Origin: Pseudomonas azerbaijanoccidentalis | GTDB lineage: Bacteria > Pseudomonadota > Gammaproteobacteria > Pseudomonadales > Pseudomonadaceae | Assembly (NCBI RefSeq): GCF_019145495.1 | Contig: NZ_JAHSTU010000001.1 | Span: 310,001 to 374,000, forward strand | Direction: 5' to 3' | DNA: 64,000 nucleotides | Shown: piece after piece, positions 1 to 8,268 of the stretch | How the letters are laid out: each line of letters starts with the position of its first letter | How positions within the stretch are numbered: the first letter of the stretch is position 1 | Translations under genes and position numbers: made by a program | Notes under the pieces: generated by a model | Told to the model about the DNA's origin: nothing | Seen by the model: the letters and a program-made list of their open reading frames with translations, nothing else | The model's database searches: none

Positions 1-612
1 AGCAACATCGACCCGCGTTTGGCCGATGTGCGTTTCGACATTGCCGCGGATGTGAATAATCCACTGTGTGGGCCACACGGCGCCTCGGCGATTTTCGGTC
101 CGCAAAAAGGTGCGTCGCCCGAGCAGGTGCAGCAACTGGATCGTGCCCTCGGGCACTTTGCCGAGCACTGCGCCAACGTGTTGGAAAAAGACGTACGCGA
201 CGAGCCGGGAAGTGGCGCGGCGGGCGGTTTGGGGTTTGGGGCGAAGGCGTTTTTGGGGGCGCAATTCAAGGCCGGTGTCGAGGTGGTGGCCGAGCTGGTA
301 GGCCTGGCTGATGCGGTAAAAAATGCCGATCTGGTGATCACCGGCGAAGGACGTTTCGACGCACAAACCCTGCGCGGCAAAACGCCGTTTGGTGTAGCGC
401 GTATTGCCCGGCAGCAGGGTGTGCCGGTCATCGTTATTGCCGGTACGCTGGGCGAGGGTTATCAGGCGTTGTACGAACATGGCATCGACGCCGCGTTCGC
501 TTTGGCGAGCGGGCCGATGACGCTGGAGCAGGCCTGTGCCCAGGCGCCGCGTTTGCTGCAAGAGCGCGCGAGCGATGTGGCGCGGGTTTGGCGGGTGGCT
601 GTTTGCCGTTAA
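1..612 (+). CDS. Glycerate kinase, C-terminal part (5' end outside window)
   Basis: The reading frame is open from base 1, so the start lies upstream of the window. About 203 residues are visible. They match the C-terminal half of the GarK/GlxK-type glycerate kinase family (Pfam Gly_kinase), which phosphorylates D-glycerate with ATP. The supporting signatures are the segment NNPLCGPHGASAIFGPQKGA and the highly conserved DLVITGEGRFDAQT followed by GKTPFGVA near the end. The protein is probably cytoplasmic and complete at its C-terminus. A REPIN starts 4 nt after the stop, which fits the end of a transcription unit. The 5' neighbours that would reveal its pathway (glyoxylate or tartronate metabolism) are not visible. 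Confidence 0.9.
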   Translation, partial: SNIDPRLADVRFDIAADVNNPLCGPHGASAIFGPQKGASPEQVQQLDRALGHFAEHCANVLEKDVRDEPGSGAAGGLGFGAKAFLGAQFKAGVEVVAELVGLADAVKNADLVITGEGRFDAQTLRGKTPFGVARIARQQGVPVIVIAGTLGEGYQALYEHGIDAAFALASGPMTLEQACAQAPRLLQERASDVARVWRVAVCR

Positions 613-615
613 AGC

Positions 616-692
616 AAAAGATCGCAGCCTTCGGCAGCTCCTACATTTGAATTACGATTCCCTGTAGGAGCTGCCGAAGGCTGCGATCTTTT
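616..692. repeat. REPIN-type inverted repeat
   Basis: Two perfectly complementary 30-nt arms (616-645 and 663-692) of the form AAAAGATCGCAGCC..CAGCTCCTACA enclose a short spacer. The same sequence family recurs at 50320-50392 and 61323-61398, always between genes. This is the typical Pseudomonas REP doublet and may also act as a transcript end. Confidence 0.9.
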
Positions 693-704
693 GATCCTAT
701 GTAC

Positions 705-909
705 CTACCCCCGTGGATCAATCTGATCCATCACCCGGTTCGCCGTGATCTCGGCCAGCATCACACTGTTTGAAATGCCCAGCAGGGCATTGCGCGATCC
801 ACCGTCCAGATGATCGACCAACTGATGGATCATCACCTCCACCGACACCAGCGTTTCCGTATGGGGATGCTGGATCGTTGTCCGGCGGATTGGGCGAAGG
901 CTTCTTCAT
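705..909 (-). pseudogene. DUF6124-family small protein, internally deleted and frameshifted
   Basis: The N-terminus reads MKKPSPNPPDNDPASPY, the usual opening of the small DUF6124 proteins of Pseudomonas. Immediately afterwards the family's C-terminal segment (ETLVSVEVMIHQL followed by LLGISNSVMLAEI and a final DQIDPRG) is readable only in another frame, ending at the TAG at 705-707. The middle of the protein, which carries a charged helix and linker of several dozen residues, is missing. The span from ATG to TAG is 205 nt, not a multiple of three, so the deletion also shifted the frame. Read straight, the ORF gives a 63-residue nonsense protein ending at 718. Family recognition is from memory of its conserved ends. 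Confidence 0.6.
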
Positions 910-1026
910 GTCAGAGCGGCTTTCAGAAAGTAACCTTAAACACCATTAAACAATGGCTTACGGGGTGGCGTGTTTGGCGATTTAAGATAGGGTTGTGGCA
1001 AGGAAACCGCGCGACAGGAGAACCGC

Positions 1027-2214
1027 ATGCGCTACTCAGCCTTGACTCAAAGAATCGCCGGTGACGGAGCGGCGGCCTGGCAGATTCACGATCGAGCGCT
1101 TGAGCTGCGCGAGCAGGGTGTCGATGTACTGCTGCTGTCGATTGGCGATCCCGATTTCGACACGCCAATCCCCATCGTCCATGCGGCTATCGACAGTTTG
1201 CTGGCTGGCGACACGCACTACCCGGCCGTGCGCGGCAGCCAGGGTTTGCGCGACAGCATTGCCCGGCGTCATCGCCAGCGCAGTGGGCAAGCCGTGGATG
1301 CCGAGCATGTGATCGTCTTCCCCGGCGCGCAGTGCGCGGTGTATTCGGTGGTGCAATGCCTGCTCGACCCCGGTGACGAAGTGCTGGTCGCCGAACCGAT
1401 GTACGTCACCTACGAAGGCGTGTTCGGTGCCTGCGGCGCGAAAGTGGTACCGGTGCCGGTGCGTTCGCAGAATGGCTTTCGGGTTGACCCTGCGGATGTC
1501 GCGGCGCGTATCACGCCCAAAACCCGCGCCATTTTGCTCAACAGTCCCAACAACCCTTCCGGCGCCAGCCTACCGCTGACCACCTGGAAGGCCTTGGCCG
1601 CGTTGTGCATTCGTCATGACTTGTGGCTGATCAGCGACGAGGTCTACAGCGAGCTGCTGTTCGAGGGCGAGCACATCAGCCCGGCGAGTTTGCCAGGCAT
1701 GGCCGAACGCACCGCGACCATCAACAGCCTGTCCAAATCCCACGCCATGAGCGGCTGGCGGGTGGGCTGGGTGATTGGGCCAAAAGCCCTGTGCGAACAC
1801 TTGGTGAACCTGTCGTTGTGCATGTTGTTCGGCGTACCGGATTTCATCCAGAACGCCGCGCAATTGGCCCTCGATGCAAACCTGCCCGAAGTGGCGCTGA
1901 TGCGTGAGGAATATCGCCTGCGTCGCGACCTGGTATGCGCCAGCCTCAACCATTGCCCGGGTATCCATGCGATTTGCCCCGATGGCGGCATGTTCGTGAT
2001 GGTCGACGTGCGTCAGACCGGTTTGTCGGCGCAGTATTTTGCCGAGCGGCTGCTGGATGGTTATGGGGTTTCAGTACTCGCCGGTGAAGCGTTTGGGCCC
2101 AGTGCAGCGGGGCATATTCGCATCGGTCTGGTGGTGGATCGGGCCAAACTGGCTGACGCCTGCCGACGCATCACACTGTGCGCGACAGACCTTCTGGAAG
2201 TGCGCCGGGCTTAA
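1027..2214 (+). CDS. aruH: Arginine--pyruvate transaminase AruH
   Basis: This 395-residue PLP-dependent aminotransferase (fold type I, class I/II) closely resembles P. aeruginosa AruH, which transfers the amino group of L-arginine to pyruvate in the arginine transaminase pathway. Visible signatures are the N-terminus MRYSALTQRIAGDGAAAW, the PLP-contacting SPNNPSGA near residue 173, SDEVYSELLF around 203-212 and the Schiff-base lysine K237 in SLSKSHAMSGWRVGW. The start is set by AGGAG at 1016-1020, six bases before the ATG. The partner aruI is not adjacent. The last 674 nt of the gene are duplicated at 2913-3586, and the two copies diverge mainly in the last few codons (EVRRA here, EGLRA there). 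Confidence 0.88.
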   Translation: MRYSALTQRIAGDGAAAWQIHDRALELREQGVDVLLLSIGDPDFDTPIPIVHAAIDSLLAGDTHYPAVRGSQGLRDSIARRHRQRSGQAVDAEHVIVFPGAQCAVYSVVQCLLDPGDEVLVAEPMYVTYEGVFGACGAKVVPVPVRSQNGFRVDPADVAARITPKTRAILLNSPNNPSGASLPLTTWKALAALCIRHDLWLISDEVYSELLFEGEHISPASLPGMAERTATINSLSKSHAMSGWRVGWVIGPKALCEHLVNLSLCMLFGVPDFIQNAAQLALDANLPEVALMREEYRLRRDLVCASLNHCPGIHAICPDGGMFVMVDVRQTGLSAQYFAERLLDGYGVSVLAGEAFGPSAAGHIRIGLVVDRAKLADACRRITLCATDLLEVRRA

Positions 2215-2270
2215 AATTGATTATATGGATATCCATAACAAACAATAGCACCCTAATATCGAGGCGTAAC

Positions 2271-2315
2271 CTATCAGTTCTGATAGTAGGCAGCGTTATA
2301 AGTAAGGCGTAAAAC
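2271..2315 (+). promoter_or_regulatory. lux-box-like promoter A (box 2271-2286, -10 at 2310-2315)
   Basis: The box CTATCAGTTCTGATAG is a perfect 16-bp inverted repeat. It is followed after 23 nt by TAAAAC, a -10-like hexamer. The same box, with nearly the same flanks (GTAACC before, TAGGCAG after), occurs at 15052, and related boxes occur at 3627 and 37495 with the same 23-nt spacing. The arrangement fits a LuxR-type activator bound near -42. It would drive the small exported protein gene starting at 2365. Confidence 0.6.
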
Positions 2316-2364
2316 TAACGAGCGATTTCCGATCATTTATTTTGCTCAGTTTAGGAGTTACGAG

Positions 2365-2844
2365 ATGAGTTTTCTTAGAGTGCTTACTTTGGCGTTGTCA
2401 TTTGCCGTAGGTCTGCTTGCAGCGCAAGGTGTAGTGGCGGATAGTTTGGCGACTCCGATGATTAAGTTTGCTGAAAATTCCGACGGTGGAGGAGACACCT
2501 GTGGACTCCCACTTGAAACTTCAAGAGTGGATTTTAGATCAGATGATCATGGCTGCGTGAATGATCAGATGACTTACTTTCGCCTTGAAAATGCGCCGTC
2601 GGCCACTAATTTTAGGCTTGAGTCAGAAAAATGTGATGGGTCTACACAAGAATGGTACTTCCAGCTGAAAACATACATTAACCCCGTTTCGACCGGTTGG
2701 GTGTCTATTCCAAGTCTTGTATCAGCAGCTGAAGGAGAGATAGTCGTCAGAGGGGTGATGCTGGTTAACAAAAAAATCAATACAAGTGTACCGACTGAAG
2801 GGAAGTTGAGTTGTGTTGATATCAAGCGATCGCCATTGCCTTAA
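2365..2844 (+). CDS. Small exported protein of unknown function, paralog of the lipoprotein at 24436
   Basis: The product is 159 residues. An N-terminal hydrophobic stretch (residues about 5-24, ending QGVVADS) looks like a Sec signal peptide with cleavage near residue 25, so the mature protein is probably periplasmic or secreted. Four Cys in the mature part suggest disulfides. The core FRLENAPSAT, then QEWYFQLKTYINPVSTGW and IVVRGVMLV is shared with the lipoprotein at 24436-24927 (YFRLENVRSAT, HLKTYIDPVSTGW, IVVRGVIL), so the two are paralogs in one cluster. I recognise no named family. GGAGTTACG precedes the ATG, and lux-box promoter A lies 50-95 nt upstream. The gene sits between aruH and a partial copy of aruH. 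Confidence 0.75.
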   Translation: MSFLRVLTLALSFAVGLLAAQGVVADSLATPMIKFAENSDGGGDTCGLPLETSRVDFRSDDHGCVNDQMTYFRLENAPSATNFRLESEKCDGSTQEWYFQLKTYINPVSTGWVSIPSLVSAAEGEIVVRGVMLVNKKINTSVPTEGKLSCVDIKRSPLP

Positions 2845-2883
2845 AATGAATCGATCCTGAATTTCGTTTTCGCTTAGCTACGG

Positions 2884-2902
2884 TTGTCGCGCGGGACGAC
2901 AA
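2884..2902 (+). terminator. Possible small terminator hairpin
   Basis: TTGTCG (2884-2889) pairs with CGACAA (2897-2902) and is followed by the T-rich TTGTTCTT. It is short and weak. It would end the transcript of the preceding exported protein gene just before the duplicated aruH segment begins. Confidence 0.3.
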
Positions 2903-2912
2903 TTGTTCTTCG

Positions 2913-3586
2913 ACAGTCCCAACAACCCTTCCGGCGCCAGCCTGCCGCTGACCACCTGGAAGGCCTTGGCCGCGTTGTGCATTCGTCATGACTTGTGGCT
3001 GATCAGCGACGAGGTCTACAGCGAGCTGCTGTTCGAGGGCGAGCACATCAGCCCGGCGAGTTTGCCTGGCATGGCCGAACGCACCGCGACCATCAACAGC
3101 CTGTCCAAATCCCACGCCATGAGCGGCTGGCGGGTGGGCTGGGTGATTGGGCCAAAAGCCCTGTGCGAACACTTGGTGAATCTGTCGTTGTGCATGTTGT
3201 TCGGCGTACCGGACTTCATCCAGAACGCCGCGCAATTGGCCCTCGATGAAAACCTGCCGGAAGTGGCGCTGATGCGTGAAGAATATCGCCTGCGTCGCGA
3301 CCTGGTATGCGCCAGCCTCAACCATTGCCCGGGTATCCACGCGATTTGCCCCGATGGCGGCATGTTCGTGATGGTCGACGTGCGTCAGACCGGTTTGTCG
3401 GCGCAGCATTTTGCCGAGCGGCTGCTGGAAGGTTATGGGGTTTCAGTGCTCGCCGGTGAAGCGTTTGGGCCCAGTGCAGCGGGGCATATTCGCCTGGGGC
3501 TGGTGGTGGATCGGGCCAAACTGGCCGACGCCTGCCGACGCATCACACTGTGCGCCTCGGACTTGCTCGAGGGGTTGCGAGCCTGA
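2913..3586 (+). pseudogene. Duplicated 3' half of aruH (no promoter or N-terminus)
   Basis: This segment repeats aruH 1541-2214 over exactly 674 nt without any insertion or deletion. It encodes the part from SPNNPSGA to the stop, including the PLP lysine motif SLSKSHAM, but lacks the first 170 or so residues. Protein differences are few: LDENLPE for LDANLPE, SAQH for SAQY, LLEGYG for LLDGYG, HIRLG for HIRIG, and ASDLLEGLRA for ATDLLEVRRA at the end. Without an N-terminal domain it cannot make an active enzyme. The abrupt left junction at ACAGTCCCAA, just after the hairpin of the inserted gene, marks a recombination point. Confidence 0.9.
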
Positions 3587-3626
3587 CGTTTCACCTCCCA
3601 CCCGCGCACAAAATAAGTGGCGCTAC

Positions 3627-3671
3627 CTGTCAACTTTGACAGTTACGCACTTTCATAAAACAAGGTTTACT
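3627..3671 (+). promoter_or_regulatory. lux-box-like promoter B (box 3627-3642, -10 at 3666-3671)
   Basis: ACCTGTCAACTTTGACAGTT matches the classical 20-bp lux-box layout. Its 16-bp core CTGTCAACTTTGACAG pairs except at the centre. After 23 nt follows TTTACT, a weak -10-like hexamer at the same distance as in the other boxes. It lies about 150 nt before the ATG of the Ig-like repeat gene at 3793. Confidence 0.55.
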
Positions 3672-3792
3672 CCTCCCAAGCGCAGAACGACGGGATGCGT
3701 TTGGGTAGTGCCCGGTAGTATTCGGTCTGCTTTTCCGGCCCAAGCCCCATGGCAATCCATGGCGCCAGGTTTTGAATACGGAGAGCGACAAC

Positions 3793-5756
3793 ATGGCAGG
3801 TTCAGATAAAAAAGAGCAGCAGCTTGCGGCAGGCCAAACCGCTTCCGGCGGGGCAGCGCCGCTGGAGGTCCAAGCCCCGGACGTGAGGGGGATTGTGATT
3901 GACGGGGACCCCGACGGGCTTATTCCCAGGACAAGTCTCGATAGTGATCAATCCATCGAAATTGGCGCGTGGTTCGGCAGCTTACCACCTCCCGGTGAAA
4001 CAGACACATTCAGACTACAAATCGCCCGCAGGGCAGTAACGAGTGGTGGACGTTACCTCCCGAGCGCACGTATACCGGTGGTACTGCCTGGCAGCCACTG
4101 CTATTTAGCTTGCCAAGCGCGTTCATGCTGGCGCCGGAGAACGAGGGCGGGTTCGACCTCAGGTACCAACATATAAACTATGACTTTACGCCGGACGAAT
4201 CCCCTCGGGTGCCCATTCACATCGACAAGGTCCCGCCCAATGGCGCGACTCCCCCGGCCAAAATGGGGTTCTCTTTTACGCCACCGATTACCGACGCCAC
4301 GTTTGGTACAAATGATTTTCTGGAATTTACGATCCCTGGTTGGACGGGTGATCAGGCCGACGTCACGGTGATGTTTGGCTGGATCAAAGGAGAGCTGCCA
4401 GAAGACCCCTCAGACATCACCCTCCGTGGCCCCCAGGCCATCAGTGCAAACGGCACGGTACGAATCCACAAAGACGATTTCATCGCGGCGGGGGACGGTG
4501 CATGCTGCGGTGGCTATGTCTTGATCGACAAGGCCGGCAACGTCAGTTCTCTTTCCTTGTATGAGTTGATGTCCGTGGCGCTTGGTCCAACGCCCGCGCC
4601 ATTACCGGCGCCGCAGGTCACAGATGCAACCGGTGGAGAATTGCTGCGCTCAGACATCGTCAACGGCGGTGTTATTGTCAGGTTCGGCAGAATTACCAAT
4701 GGCAAAGACACCGATCAGATCGCCCTCAAATGGGGCGATACCGAAGTCGAGGGCCGCTTGCCCGTTGGCAGCAATCCGGTAACCCACAGCTTCTTCGTCC
4801 CCTGGGACCACATCAAGACGGCGTATGGCGTAGCCACAGGTGCGGTGGATACCGATGTTCAGTACATCGTGTACCGTGGTTTAGAGCCTTACCCATCCGC
4901 GATCATCAGCGTTGTCTGCAACCTTTCCAACACCGGGCCCGATAACCCGAACCCTGAACCTGGCAATCCGAACCTTGAGGAAGTCACCATCGTTGGCGAG
5001 TCAGGCGTAGACAACACATTGATCGAAACAGATGAGGACAAGGACGTTTTTGCCAAGATTGAACTCGTAGCACCATTGAATGACGGCGACACGTATCAGG
5101 TCATGTGGAATGGCACACCCATCGGCGACCCTTATGTCATTAACGTAACCAAAGACACAGAAGGGGACATTATCGAGATTCCTCTCGTTTGGGACCTCAT
5201 TCGCGGTGAAGGCGCCAGTGCCACCATGCCTGTCTGGTACGTGCTGACGAACGCGAACCATAAAAACCCGCAAGAGCCGGAAAATCGCACCGAGGTCGAT
5301 GTCGCTTTCCTGAAAATTTATTTGCCGCCGGCAGTACCCCAGCATCTAAATCCAAACAACAGAATCACGTGTATGTCACTGCGCTGGAATGTCGGGAATA
5401 CCAGTTACGGCATTGAGTTCAGGATCCCGCCGAGTGCGCAACTGAAGGCAGGGGACACCGTTAAAGCGGAGTACAAGGCGTTTACCGACGCTTCCAGTCC
5501 GGTTGAAGTACCAGCCGCCAATAAAACGCACACATTCACCAACGTCACCGATGATCAGGCCGCCAACGGTATTGTCTGGCTCATCGAACCCTATGCCACG
5601 CATGTACTGCCCACCTGGTCCAAAGAGAAGCCGCTGGGACTCGTCGAGGTGTCGTACACCATCATCGGCAAATCTGCATTGCCGACACCCGTGAGCACCG
5701 AAATCGGGCTGTCACAGGGTGAGGGGAGCTGCAACGTACCGGCGCCAAATCCTTGA
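3793..5756 (+). pseudogene. Ig-like repeat protein, interrupted by one frameshift
   Basis: The ATG at 3793 has GGAGAGC just upstream. Its frame runs through PPPGETDTFRLQIAR and then degrades to a stop at 4176. The sense sequence resumes in another frame as QGSNEWWTLPPERTYTGG, overlapping around 4027-4031, and continues unbroken to 5756. Adding a single base near 4029 restores one reading frame of about 650 residues. The protein is a string of beta-rich Ig-like modules; each tends to contain a pattern such as THSFFVPWDHI followed by VQYIVYRG. The proteins at 8269 and 15175 have similar modules. No signal peptide is visible. The break could be a real mutation, a sequencing error or, less likely, a programmed shift. 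If translation restarts, the TTG at 4110 would give 548 residues. Confidence 0.65.
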
Positions 5757-5782
5757 GTTAGCAAGCAAACCGTCATGGCAAT

Positions 5783-5814
5783 GGGAGGCGGATGTGCTGG
5801 TGCATCCGTCTCCC
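5783..5814. terminator. Strong hairpin after the Ig-like gene
   Basis: GGGAGGCGGATG (5783-5794) pairs with CATCCGTCTCCC (5803-5814), with one G-T pair and an 8-nt loop. There is no T-run, so it may be a transcript-stabilising hairpin rather than a classical terminator. Confidence 0.5.
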
Positions 5815-5843
5815 AGGTTGCAGCGGGTGGGGCAGGTTCTTTC

Positions 5844-5882
5844 GGATTAGTCCTACATACCGGCTGCGTCCCGTTCTATAGC
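5844..5882 (+). promoter_or_regulatory. Candidate activator half-sites GGATTAGTCC with -10 TATAGC
   Basis: GGATTAGTCC (5844-5853) is a short inverted repeat (GGA/TCC) followed by TACA. A TCTATAGC stretch at 5875-5882 could be the -10 element, which would put the repeat about 31 bp upstream of it, a class II activator position. It precedes the autotransporter start at 5922. The regulator is unknown, and this differs from the lux-box sites. Confidence 0.3.
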
Positions 5883-5921
5883 CTGCGCCGCTTTCGATCT
5901 TTGCTAAATCATGGTGCCGAT

Positions 5922-8126
5922 ATGCCCAAGGTTCAATCGTTCAAGCTTCATCCGCTCGCCATTACCCTGAAGCTATTATCCATCACGCCCTTTTTACTGG
6001 TCGGTGAAATGACCCACGCGCGGGTACTTAACCCGGGCGAGGTTCTGACCATTGATGGCTCCACCGCGCCGGATAACTACGTGTTGAACGGTGCCTCGAC
6101 GCTCAATGCCAATGGCGCACAGACCCGTGACATCACCGTCAACAACTCCACCCTCAACCTCAATGGCAGCACCGTACAGGCAACCGGGAGCGCCCTCGGT
6201 GTGGCGGTCAATGCGAGCGTTGCAAACATTGCCCGTAGCACTATTTCCAGTAATCAGGCAGGTCTCTCGGTTACCCGTAACGCGGCGGCCACCCAAGGGT
6301 CCACTGCAACCGTGAGTGACAGCACAATCAGCGGGGGTATAACGGGGGCCTCGATCACGGGCCTGAGCAAGCTGACGCTGAATCGTTCCACTGTCGCCGG
6401 GACCGGTGCTACCGCAGCCGGTATGCGGATTTCCGGCGGCTCGGTAGAGGCCATCGGCAGCACCATTAGCGGCAATCAGCATGGCATCGAGATGAGGCCC
6501 GACGCAGTGGTCAATAGTCCGGGCAAGCTCGAATTGAACCAGAGCCATGTCACCGGTTTGAACGGTTCGGCGATTGTTGTCGACACCCTGAATGTTGGCC
6601 CGACCCAGGTCAATATTGCGGTCCTCAATGGCTCGACGCTTAACGGCAGCAACGGCATCCTGATGGATGTGCGCAGAGGCGCGCAAGGTAACTTGCGGGT
6701 TGGCAACAGCACCCTCACCGGCGATATCGTCGCGGACGACGGCAGTACGGCCAATGTAGTGCTGGAAGACTCCGCGACCCTGACCGGACGCTTGCAGAAC
6801 GTGCAGGACCTGGGCATTAACAGCAACGCGCGCTGGGTGATGGTCGGTGACGGATCGGTGCAAAACCTGGACATGAATGGTGGTGCCATCCAGTTCGGTA
6901 ACCCCGGCGAATTCTTCAAGTTGAACGTGGGGACATTGTCGGGCACCGGCGGTACGTTCTTCATGCACACCGACTTCAAGACCGGCCAGGTCGACACCTT
7001 GACCGTGGCCGGCAACGCCACTGGCAACCACACCATTGCAATTGATGCCAGCGGGACCGAGCCAGCGAGCTCGGCTGCTACGCCGGTGGTGCATATCGGC
7101 GGCGGTGATGCCACGTTCAGCCTGGCAGGTGGCGGTGTTGACCTCGGCGCGTTCTCCTATGACCTGATCAAACTGGGCAGCACCGACTGGTACCTCAATA
7201 CCCTCACGCGCACCATCAGCCCGGGCACTCAATCGGTGATCGCGCTGTTCAACGCAGCGCCAACCGCCTGGTATGGCGAACTCAGCACGCTGCGCAGCCG
7301 CATGGGCGAAGTGCGCATGGACCACGGCAAGGCCGGTGGCTGGATACGTGCCTACGGCAACAAGTTCAACGTTGACGCCAGCTCGGGCGTTGCCTACCAG
7401 CAAGTTCAGCAAGGCCTGTCGTTCGGTGCCGATGCACCGTTGCCGATGGGTGACGGGCAGTGGTTGGTGGGCGTGCTGGGCGGTTACAGCAAATCCGATC
7501 TGGACTTGAGTCGTGGCACCAGCGGCACCATCGACAGCTACTACCTGGGCGCCTACACCACCTGGCTGGATGAATCGAGCGGCTACTACTTCGATGGCGT
7601 GCTCAAGTTCAACCGGTTCGAGAACGAATCCGATGTACGCCTCAGCGACGGCAAAAAGACCCAGGGCAATTACGACAGCCATGGCGTCGGTGCGTCGCTT
7701 GAGTTCGGTCGACACATCAAACTGGCTGATGACTATTTTGTTGAACCCTTCACCCAACTGTCCGGCGTGGTCATTCAGGGCAAGGACTACGACCTGGATA
7801 ACGGCCTGTCCGCTGAAGGCGATCGTACTCATTCGTTGCTGGCCAAGGCCGGCGCAACCGCCGGGCGTAACTTCCAGTGGGATGACATGACCGTGCAGCC
7901 TTATCTTCGCGCTGCGTATGTGCACGAGTTCGCCAACAACAATGAAGTGAAGGTCAACAACAACACCTTTAATAACGACCTCTCGGGTTCCCGTGGAGAG
8001 CTGGGTGCCGGTGTCGCCGTGTCGCTGAGCGCTAAGGTGTCGATTCATGCCGACTTCGATTACAGCAATGGCAACAAGCTTGAACAGCCGTGGGGGGCCA
8101 ACGTCGGCCTGCGCTATCTCTGGTAA
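5922..8126 (+). CDS. Autotransporter (type Va) with beta-helix passenger
   Basis: The product is 734 residues. A long basic then hydrophobic signal (about residues 1-36, LKLLSITPFLLVGEMTHA) precedes a passenger of short repeating Ser/Thr/Asn-rich turns (STLNANGAQTRD, STISGNQHGIEM and similar), typical of a pertactin-like right-handed beta helix. From roughly residue 450 there is a conserved autotransporter beta-barrel (WYGELSTLRSRMGEVR, then GGWIRAYGNKFNVD) that ends in an aromatic residue, VGLRYLW, as needed for BAM recognition. The passenger is therefore expected at the cell surface. No serine protease or lipase motif was seen, so an adhesin-like role is more likely. The ATG at 5922 was chosen because it begins the signal peptide; an upstream in-frame start at 5775 would run through the hairpin region. 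Confidence 0.85.
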   Translation: MPKVQSFKLHPLAITLKLLSITPFLLVGEMTHARVLNPGEVLTIDGSTAPDNYVLNGASTLNANGAQTRDITVNNSTLNLNGSTVQATGSALGVAVNASVANIARSTISSNQAGLSVTRNAAATQGSTATVSDSTISGGITGASITGLSKLTLNRSTVAGTGATAAGMRISGGSVEAIGSTISGNQHGIEMRPDAVVNSPGKLELNQSHVTGLNGSAIVVDTLNVGPTQVNIAVLNGSTLNGSNGILMDVRRGAQGNLRVGNSTLTGDIVADDGSTANVVLEDSATLTGRLQNVQDLGINSNARWVMVGDGSVQNLDMNGGAIQFGNPGEFFKLNVGTLSGTGGTFFMHTDFKTGQVDTLTVAGNATGNHTIAIDASGTEPASSAATPVVHIGGGDATFSLAGGGVDLGAFSYDLIKLGSTDWYLNTLTRTISPGTQSVIALFNAAPTAWYGELSTLRSRMGEVRMDHGKAGGWIRAYGNKFNVDASSGVAYQQVQQGLSFGADAPLPMGDGQWLVGVLGGYSKSDLDLSRGTSGTIDSYYLGAYTTWLDESSGYYFDGVLKFNRFENESDVRLSDGKKTQGNYDSHGVGASLEFGRHIKLADDYFVEPFTQLSGVVIQGKDYDLDNGLSAEGDRTHSLLAKAGATAGRNFQWDDMTVQPYLRAAYVHEFANNNEVKVNNNTFNNDLSGSRGELGAGVAVSLSAKVSIHADFDYSNGNKLEQPWGANVGLRYLW

Positions 8127-8268
8127 GCGCATCGTCCTATGACGAAAGGCATCGGGCCCAAGCCCGGAGCCTGTACTGCCGCGGCGTTGAAAGTTCTGCT
8201 CATCAGGATTGGCGGATGCCCGGACTCCTTGTTTCGGCGCGTCCGATTTTCAGCAAGGAGAACATGAA

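Noticed and set aside
2224..2237. Palindrome TATGGATATCCATA just after aruH
   Set aside because: Perfect over 14 bp but not repeated elsewhere in the window and not placed relative to a promoter; no function could be argued.
5994..8132. 712-residue open frame on the minus strand opposite the autotransporter
   Set aside because: It is an antisense by-product of GC-rich codon bias in a repetitive passenger. The plus-strand protein has a signal peptide, beta helix and barrel; the minus-strand product has none of any known family and no ribosome site.
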